Of a stretch of 11,139 nt of DNA, positions 6,480 through 11,139 are shown one piece after another. Within the stretch, counting starts at the first letter, position 1, and each line of letters opens with the position of its first letter. This DNA is from Ferruginibacter sp. (GTDB taxonomy: Bacteria; Bacteroidota; Bacteroidia; Chitinophagales; Chitinophagaceae), in assembly GCA_025362765.1 (NCBI GenBank), contig JANYFI010000797.1, forward strand, positions 1 to 11,139, given 5' to 3'. The position numbers and the translations under genes are program-made. Below the pieces are notes generated by a model. That model searched no databases. It worked only from the letters and a program-made list of their open reading frames with translations, and was not told the DNA's origin.

Positions 6480-6562
6480 ATTGATGATTTGTTGATTGTT
6501 ACTTTATTAAATGAAAATCGGTTTTAAAAAAATGTTCAAAAATGGTATTACGCACAAGAGAG

Positions 6563-6590
6563 TGGCACAATCCGCCGCAGCGGACTGCCA
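6563..6590. repeat. REP-like hairpin A
   Basis: TGGCA (6563-6567) pairs with TGCCA (6586-6590), and TCCGC (6571-6575) with GCGGA (6580-6584), around a CGCA loop. Together they form a two-part stem with a CAA/C internal loop. No T-tract follows on either strand, so it is not an obvious terminator. Confidence 0.5.
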
Positions 6591-6620
6591 TAAAAAACAA
6601 CTGTTTGTTACTAAACTATC

Positions 6621-6650
6621 ATTTCGGCTAAAGCCGAATTTGCTTTTTTT
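6621..6650 (+). terminator. Hairpin B with T-tract
   Basis: TTCGGC (6623-6628), loop TAAA and GCCGAA (6633-6638) are followed by TTTGC and seven T (6644-6650). It has terminator form on the plus strand, yet no plus-strand gene precedes it. It is more likely part of the intergenic repeat block than the terminator of a known transcript. Confidence 0.4.
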
Positions 6651-6659
6651 ATTCTTCAT

Positions 6660-6679
6660 CCTCGCCCTGAAGGGCGAGG
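6660..6679. repeat. G+C-rich hairpin C
   Basis: CCTCGCCC and GGGCGAGG form a perfect 8-bp stem with a TGAA loop. The right arm overlaps the first unit of the tandem repeat that follows, so the repeat may have arisen by copying this arm. Confidence 0.6.
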
Positions 6680-6728
6680 CAATTCAGGCGAGGCAATTCA
6701 GGCGAGGCAATTCAGGCGAGGCAATTCA
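6673..6728. repeat. Tandem repeat, 4 x 14 bp
   Basis: Four exact copies of GGCGAGGCAATTCA, 56 bp in all, lie in the gap between the aminotransferase and propeller genes. There are no spacers, so it is not a CRISPR array. A 14-bp unit not divisible by three and the non-coding position suggest slippage or a strain-variable locus. The block is followed by a CAATTGACAATTAACC stretch of the kind often seen between Bacteroidota genes. Confidence 0.85.
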
Positions 6729-6770
6729 TTATACACCATTCACAATTGACAATTAACCATTCGCGGCAAG

Positions 6771-8198
6771 CTATTTACCCGCCTTCTTTATCGCCTCCGC
6801 GTTGCTGTATACTTTTTCTATGCCGCTGACTATATCATCCATATCTTCTTTAGATCCTAACAGCATTGATTGAAATAACCATACCGACTCTTCATTACAA
6901 AGCTTGTCATTTTCAGGACATTCGTTGCGTTGATTATAGGCTTTTATATCCAGTGCTTTTGCGGAATACATCCTTTTATAATTCTTGGATTCAAAGGCAT
7001 TTTGCAGATAAGGCATTTTATTGAGCGGCGTATAGCCTGAAGAAACCGGCACGCCTTCTGCCGTTAGCGCCTTAATAAAGGCTTCTCTCGGCAGCCCTTT
7101 AAATGCCTCCTGATGGTACCGAAATGGAAATAAATGAAAGGCGGCCTTTGTAACATTCGGCGTTAGTTTGTATGGCGTAATACCTGGCAGATCTTTTATT
7201 TTATTGCGCAGGTAAGCGGCATTTTCATTGCGCAAATTAGTTTGCTCTTCTAAACGCTTTAATTGCGAAAGGCCAATGGCAGCCTGGTATTCGGTGAGTC
7301 TTAATTTATTTCCAGCTATTAAGGTTCCCGCATCAACAGAGCCCACAACTGACCCATACGGATTGCCATAATTATGATACGAGTAACATTTGTCCATGAA
7401 TTGTTCATTGTTACTGGTGATGGCACCACCTTCGCCGATGGCCAGGTTTTTTGAGTTTTGAAAACTAAAGCATCCGGCATCACCAAAGGAGCCAACACGT
7501 TTATGATTTACTTCGGCCATGTGCGCCTGGCAGGCATCTTCTACCACCAGTAAATTGTGTTTTTTTGCAATGGCCATTATCTTTTCAATATCTACCGGCA
7601 GGCCTAAAATATGCACCGGCACAATGGCTCTTGTACGGGGCGTTATTTTTGCTTCAATTTTGGTGACATCAATTTGAAAAGTTTCCCGGTCGGTATCCAC
7701 AAATATGGGCATAGCTCCTGTTGCCAATACTGGTGCAACAGTGCCAATAAAAGTGTAGGAAGGCACAAGCACTTCATCACCGCCACCAATACCCAATTGC
7801 AGCAATGCAGTCGTGAGCGCATTGGTTCCGTTTACCACTGCGAGGCATCTTTTGGTGCCGACCACGCCCGCCCATTTATCTTCAAACTCTTTTACCAGTC
7901 CGGCTCTTGACCAGATGCCACTCCTGATATCATCTACTACAATTTTTTCATCCGCTTCTATGTTCCATATCGGCCACTCAGGCCAACCCTTTGTTCGCAC
8001 GGGTAATCCACCCAAAGCAGCAGCCACACCTGCGTTGCCGGTAAGGAAACCTGGCACCCTGGTTAAATCCGGCGGCAAGGCTTTCGCCATTTGTATCAGG
8101 TGAGGTGATAACAGAAAACCAGCCGTGATTACACCTGTTGTTTTGATAAACGCTCTGCGGTTTGATTCGCTGGCTGCTTCGCCTTTTTTATGTTCCAT
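6771..8198 (-). CDS. Tat-exported DegT/DnrJ/EryC1/StrS-family PLP aminotransferase
   Basis: The 475-residue protein has a twin-arginine leader, SNRRAFIKTTGVITAGFLL (residues 12-30), before a complete DegT/DnrJ/EryC1/StrS fold. These enzymes transfer an amino group between glutamate or glutamine and a keto sugar or cyclitol. Seen are VNGTNALTTALL (phosphate-binding turn, 122-133), DEVLVPSYTFIGT (141-153), VPVHILGLPVD (193-203), VEDACQAH (219-226, Asp221 on the PLP ring nitrogen), SFQNSKNLAIGEGGAI with the PLP lysine Lys250 (245-260), and NKLRLTEYQAAIG (297-309). All key residues are present, so it should be active. Most relatives are cytoplasmic and lack the extra 80-odd N-terminal residues. 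Tat fits because PLP must be bound before export. It starts 30 bp after the stop of the upstream oxidoreductase, so the two are probably co-transcribed. Exact substrate unknown. Confidence 0.88.
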   Translation of the reverse strand: MEHKKGEAASESNRRAFIKTTGVITAGFLLSPHLIQMAKALPPDLTRVPGFLTGNAGVAAALGGLPVRTKGWPEWPIWNIEADEKIVVDDIRSGIWSRAGLVKEFEDKWAGVVGTKRCLAVVNGTNALTTALLQLGIGGGDEVLVPSYTFIGTVAPVLATGAMPIFVDTDRETFQIDVTKIEAKITPRTRAIVPVHILGLPVDIEKIMAIAKKHNLLVVEDACQAHMAEVNHKRVGSFGDAGCFSFQNSKNLAIGEGGAITSNNEQFMDKCYSYHNYGNPYGSVVGSVDAGTLIAGNKLRLTEYQAAIGLSQLKRLEEQTNLRNENAAYLRNKIKDLPGITPYKLTPNVTKAAFHLFPFRYHQEAFKGLPREAFIKALTAEGVPVSSGYTPLNKMPYLQNAFESKNYKRMYSAKALDIKAYNQRNECPENDKLCNEESVWLFQSMLLGSKEDMDDIVSGIEKVYSNAEAIKKAGK

Positions 8199-8228
8199 AC
8201 AACTTTTTTTCTGATTATTTATGATATG

Positions 8229-9263
8229 TCAATGAACAATCTTCTTTTTTGCCAAGGCCTTTTTCATTACGTCATCCAGCGTAACGGCTGCGCCTCCTCT
8301 TCTTTTACTTTCGTCCGCTGCTTCCATGAAAGCATATATTTCCAATGTTTCTTCTGGGCTTACCGGGGCAATACCAGTTTGGAAGAATTTAATGATCTCT
8401 TTTAGCAAAGGTTCATACCCGGCATAAGGCCCAAGGTGTACAAATGCTCTATCACCAAAGGCTGTACCGCCATATTCGTTCGGACCTTTTCTGTTGCCTC
8501 TAAAAGTCCCTATGCGATTGTCTTTCCAAAGGCCGGTTACTACATCGGTATCTTCTGTATGTACCCGGCTTACCTGTTTGCATCCGGTTCCCATCACTGT
8601 TATCAATATTTCTATCCCATGAATGCCATACCAAAAAAAATCAGGATGGGTGCTTTCCAGTGGGCACGGACTAAACGTATCCGCTCCTAAAATTTTACCT
8701 GCGCTGGTACCGTTTGCTGTTTCCTGCACATTGGTAGCATACCGCAACGAGGATGCTGAAAATACCGGCACCTTATACTTTTTTGCCGCATCATATACTG
8801 CCATCGCATCAATAAGAGTACCTGCCACGGGCTTATCAATCCACAAGGTTTTACCAGCTTTCATCACCTGTAGTGCCTGCTCCAAATGGGGGCGGCCATC
8901 GTTGGTTTCGAGCATTACCACATCTACTTTATCCAGCAGTTCTGCAACAGAATTTACAATCACTACGCCAAGTTTTTTTACCTGTTCGGTGTAGTCTGGA
9001 ATGCGCTCGTAACTGCTTTTGATTGTTTTACTTCCATACGGATAGGCTACGACAACTTTGTATCCATCGTACACTGCATCTGGATTCGGGCTATTAAGGG
9101 CTTCTACAAATGCGGTGCTGTGAGAAGTATCGAGGCCGATGATGCCAACTCTTTTTCCTGCTGCTTTATTTTTACTATTCATTGCGGGCAAAGCATTCAT
9201 GAAGCCTAAGCCAATGCCTGTGATGGCGGATGTGCGGATAAATTTGCGGCGATTAATATCCAT
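8229..9263 (-). CDS. Tat-exported Gfo/Idh/MocA-family oxidoreductase
   Basis: The 344-residue protein starts with a Tat leader, NRRKFIRTSAITGIGLGF (residues 4-21). A Rossmann domain follows: KRVGIIGLDTSHSTAFVEAL (37-56), LLDKVDVVMLET (109-120), then TLWIDKPVAG (139-148) with Lys144-Pro145 in the family's conserved K-P site. The C-terminal domain contains FFWYGIHGIEILITVMG (209-225), where His215 is in the position of the usual active-site histidine. The nucleotide loop is G-I-I-G-L-D-T-S-H instead of the common GxGxxG, and DKP replaces EKP. These mark a distinct subfamily and perhaps unusual cofactor grip. The role is NAD(P)-dependent oxidation or reduction of a sugar, cyclitol or glycoside outside the cytoplasm, as for the Tat-exported glucose-fructose oxidoreductase of Zymomonas. 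Close spacing with the aminotransferase suggests the two act in sequence on a keto intermediate. Confidence 0.85.
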   Translation of the reverse strand: MDINRRKFIRTSAITGIGLGFMNALPAMNSKNKAAGKRVGIIGLDTSHSTAFVEALNSPNPDAVYDGYKVVVAYPYGSKTIKSSYERIPDYTEQVKKLGVVIVNSVAELLDKVDVVMLETNDGRPHLEQALQVMKAGKTLWIDKPVAGTLIDAMAVYDAAKKYKVPVFSASSLRYATNVQETANGTSAGKILGADTFSPCPLESTHPDFFWYGIHGIEILITVMGTGCKQVSRVHTEDTDVVTGLWKDNRIGTFRGNRKGPNEYGGTAFGDRAFVHLGPYAGYEPLLKEIIKFFQTGIAPVSPEETLEIYAFMEAADESKRRGGAAVTLDDVMKKALAKKKIVH

Positions 9264-9302
9264 AATTATTTCTTCTGAATTAGTCAGCTTTTTACAAATT
9301 GT

Positions 9303-9322
9303 TAGTTTATGCTTATAAACTA
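9303..9322. repeat. Perfect inverted repeat upstream of the oxidoreductase gene
   Basis: TAGTTTAT-GCTT-ATAAACTA has perfect 8-bp arms and ends about 40 bp before the ATG at 9263, inside a 254-bp gap without a gene. It could be an operator or a leader hairpin. No good TAnnTTTG box was found next to it. Confidence 0.45.
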
Positions 9323-9462
9323 TCTCGTTTTTAATACCCTGATGACAAACTTTTCTGCATTCGATACTTTCCTTTTAAAAAATTCCGTTCAACTAAAATT
9401 AAAAAAGAAAGCAGGATAAGAATTATGTTTCTTTGTCTTATCTATATACTTTTTCAACAAGT

Positions 9463-9478
9463 CACCTGGCTACCAGTG
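9463..9478. repeat. Imperfect palindrome resembling the one at 5016
   Basis: CACCTGGCTACCAGTG pairs CAC/GTG and TGG/CCA with one bulged C. It shares CTGGyTACCAGT with the palindrome before the ceramidase-like gene. It lies between the GH109-like gene and the oxidoreductase gene, about 200 bp before the latter. The pair may be two sites for one regulator. Confidence 0.35.
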
Positions 9479-9517
9479 CTGCTTCATTTTTGAGCCGTGT
9501 CTTTCTACATTTATCAC

Positions 9518-10936
9518 TCATAACTTGACCTGCGTCGTCCCTCCCGTTGTCATGGATATATCTACCGGCTTGTTTATTTTATAAGAACCACCCGTAAAAT
9601 CAGGCACTTTGATGGAATTGGAATTATTGGCTACCGACCATACACTCAATGGTGATACGGAACTCCATAATGCGGCGTCGTATACATTTTGTTCTAACGG
9701 TAAGCCATTGCGCAGGCAGTCGATGGTGCGCCAGTCCATTATAAAATCCATGCCGCCGTGGCCACCTACCTGTTTGGCCAATTCACCAATTTTTTTAATG
9801 ATGGGTGGCTGGTATTTTTCTTCCAGCGCTTTGTATTCTTCCGGGCTTAACCATTCGTCACCAGTTGCATAACGGGCAGGTTCCGGATATTTTTGGCCGA
9901 TGCCTTTGGTGCCACCTATGACCTGCTTGCGGGAGTACGGCCTGGGCGAGCCAACATCAAACTGCAACATAATCGTCTTGCCCTTCTTTGTGCGAATGGT
10001 AGACGTATTCATGGTGCCATTGTAATTTTTGCCAACAAAAGGTTTATAAAAATCATCCTTCTTTGCATATTCTTTTGCCAGATCACCTAAAATAAAATCG
10101 CTGGTGGAAACTGATACCAGGAAATCCATCTGGTCGCCGCGATTGATATTTAACACCTGGCAAAGCGGGCCGAGGCCATGCGTTGGATACAGGTTGCCTT
10201 TTCTTTTATAAGCTTCAATCAGTTCCCACATCTGGTAAAAATGTTCTTTGCTAAACATCAGTTCCTGCAGGTCGTGCAAATATCCTCCTTCACAATGCAC
10301 AATCTCTCCAAAGAAACCTTGTTGCGCCATATTCAACGTAAGCAATTCAGAAAAATCATAGCAGCAATTTTCTACCATCATACAATGCTTTCGGGTACGC
10401 TCGGATGTTTCTACCAATTGCCAGCATTCTTCCAGGGTCTTTGCTGCAGGCACTTCCACACAAACATGCTTGCCATGATTCATGGAGAACACGGCGATGG
10501 GCGTATGGTATTCCCATGGCGTAAGAATATAAATCAAATCAAGATCATTTCTTTCGCAGAGTTTTTTCCAGGAATCAGCTTTGCCATCGTATAGCACAGG
10601 GTTATGCCCGGCAGCTTCAACAAATTTTTTTCCGAGGGCGGTTCTTTCGGAACGAAGATCACACAGGGCTTTTATCTCTACGCCTTCAATTTTAATCAGT
10701 CGCTCCAGTGCTCCATAGCCGCGATTGCCTATACCGACCACGCCAATCCTTACAACGTCCAGCTTTGGCGCAGCATAGCCACACATATTGAATTTTTGCA
10801 CCTGGGTTCTGTCGGCTTGTTCTTTAATACGATCTAAGTCTTCGGTGGTGCTGGCATAAGCCTGCATCATACCAGAAACCATTAACCCAACGCCAGATAA
10901 GCTTGCTTTTTTTATAAAATCTCTTCTCTTATTCAT
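9518..10936 (-). CDS. Tat-exported Gfo/Idh/MocA protein, GH109-like
   Basis: The 472-residue protein has a Tat leader, KRRDFIKKASLSGVGLMV (residues 3-20), then a spacer and a Rossmann domain with VRIGVVGIGNRGYGALERL (62-80), VEIKALCDLR (86-95) and HVCVEVPAAKTLEECW (157-172). The EVPAA segment replaces the EKP of ordinary family members and is characteristic of GH109, the NAD-dependent alpha-N-acetylgalactosaminidases that work through a 3-keto intermediate. Further GH109-like segments are LYPTHGLGPLCQVLNINRG (249-267, with Tyr250 and His253 in the place of active-site residues) and HGGMDFIMDWR (393-403), then NGLPLEQNVYDAALW. Cleavage of N-acetylgalactosamine is one possibility, but other glycosides are equally possible by sequence alone. 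It is the most upstream complete gene of the cluster. The start is ATG 10936, 17 bases after a decayed ORF tail. Confidence 0.85.
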   Translation of the reverse strand: MNKRRDFIKKASLSGVGLMVSGMMQAYASTTEDLDRIKEQADRTQVQKFNMCGYAAPKLDVVRIGVVGIGNRGYGALERLIKIEGVEIKALCDLRSERTALGKKFVEAAGHNPVLYDGKADSWKKLCERNDLDLIYILTPWEYHTPIAVFSMNHGKHVCVEVPAAKTLEECWQLVETSERTRKHCMMVENCCYDFSELLTLNMAQQGFFGEIVHCEGGYLHDLQELMFSKEHFYQMWELIEAYKRKGNLYPTHGLGPLCQVLNINRGDQMDFLVSVSTSDFILGDLAKEYAKKDDFYKPFVGKNYNGTMNTSTIRTKKGKTIMLQFDVGSPRPYSRKQVIGGTKGIGQKYPEPARYATGDEWLSPEEYKALEEKYQPPIIKKIGELAKQVGGHGGMDFIMDWRTIDCLRNGLPLEQNVYDAALWSSVSPLSVWSVANNSNSIKVPDFTGGSYKINKPVDISMTTGGTTQVKL

Positions 10937-10953
10937 ACAATTTATTTCAGTAA

Positions 10954-11109
10954 TTATTTTTCAAAAACACAGTCTGCCAAAAACGCCGGTTCATACCCAT
11001 TGTCAACCGCCCATTGTACAGCCGTAATTATTTTTTCCCGATAATCCGGTTGATAATTAAAATACAATGTCGTTTAATTAAGAATCGGCTACAGTGGCTT
11101 ATAATTCAT
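10954..11109 (-). pseudogene. Decayed gene remnant upstream of the GH109-like gene
   Basis: A 39-codon open stretch (11073-10954) ends in protein-like sequence, YREKIITAVQWAVDNGYEP then AFLADCVFEK and stop, at operon-like spacing before the next ATG. Above it, in the same frame, lie TAA at 11074-11076, TAG and an ATG at 11109 (M-N-Y-K-P-L-stop). So the frame can be followed from an ATG through two stops, as in an eroded or internally deleted gene. I do not recognise the family. The last 30 bp of the window show no further gene. Confidence 0.35.
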
Positions 11110-11139
11110 TGATTTTGGTTTTTGTTGTTTATGGTTTCT

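Noticed and set aside
6621..6650. Hairpin B as terminator of the aminotransferase gene
   Set aside because: The T-tract follows on the plus strand, while the aminotransferase is transcribed on the minus strand. In that direction the hairpin is followed by ATGATAG.
6673..6728. Possible CRISPR array
   Set aside because: The 14-bp units are directly adjacent with no spacers, and no cas genes are present.
6511..6756. 81-codon plus-strand frame over the hairpin and tandem-repeat block
   Set aside because: Its C-terminal part is only the translation of the 14-bp repeats, and the hairpins explain the sequence better. There is no family likeness.
7611..9209. Several plus-strand open frames of 70-123 codons opposite the aminotransferase and oxidoreductase genes
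   Set aside because: The minus-strand frames there carry complete family motifs. The plus-strand products are low-complexity, Cys- and Ser-rich shadows.
9518..10936. Firm assignment as alpha-N-acetylgalactosaminidase
   Set aside because: GH109-like motifs are present, but many related Tat-bearing proteins have unproven activity and the substrate cannot be read from sequence.

Overview
The window looks like a chromosome segment from a Bacteroidota bacterium, most likely Chitinophagaceae or a relative. The signs are TAnnTTTG-type -7 promoter elements, A-rich leaders with little Shine-Dalgarno, Bacteroidota-style RHS core sequence, a FucP/GluP-type sugar transporter, and a GH109-like Gfo/Idh/MocA enzyme with a Tat leader. 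The assignment is made by eye from protein family resemblance, with no database search.

Left part (1-2360). A 5'-end fragment of a CHC2 zinc-finger primase-like gene (minus) and an XRE/Cro-type repressor gene (plus) diverge from a 144-bp intergenic region. That region holds an 18-bp palindrome lying between the -33 and -7 elements of the primase promoter. Next, on the minus strand, is a polymorphic-toxin tail: the last part of an RHS protein (core end, PxxxxDPxGL self-cleavage motif, GIY-YIG-like nuclease domain) and, with a 4-bp ATGA overlap, a 214-aa probable immunity protein (Imm26-like). A hairpin-plus-T-tract terminator closes this unit.

Junction (about 2360-2376). The RHS fragment is joined directly into the 3' part of a FucP/GluP-type MFS transporter gene. 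The transporter loses its last membrane helices and the RHS protein loses everything before a YPFGLTMAG segment. The two reading frames overlap. This is either a real recombination scar that made an orphan toxin/immunity module, or an assembly chimera at a conserved RHS core.

Right part (2333-11139). All genes are on the minus strand and are transcribed in this order: a decayed ORF tail, a GH109-like Gfo/Idh/MocA protein, a second Gfo/Idh/MocA oxidoreductase, a DegT/DnrJ/EryC1/StrS aminotransferase, a secreted beta-propeller protein, a secreted neutral-ceramidase-like amidohydrolase, another decayed ORF tail, and the truncated transporter. The three cofactor enzymes (NAD(P), NAD(P), PLP) all carry twin-arginine leaders, and the propeller and ceramidase-like proteins carry Sec-type signal peptides. 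My inference is an extracytoplasmic pathway that oxidises or reduces and transaminates an amino sugar, cyclitol or glycoside-derived substrate, with a deacylase-like step and uptake of a neutral sugar. The ceramidase-like protein lacks the serine of the known catalytic GDVSPN motif, so its substrate is open.

The intergenic stretches hold several perfect inverted repeats and a block of three hairpins with a 4 x 14-bp tandem repeat (6563-6728). I saw no tRNA, rRNA, CRISPR array or transposase.
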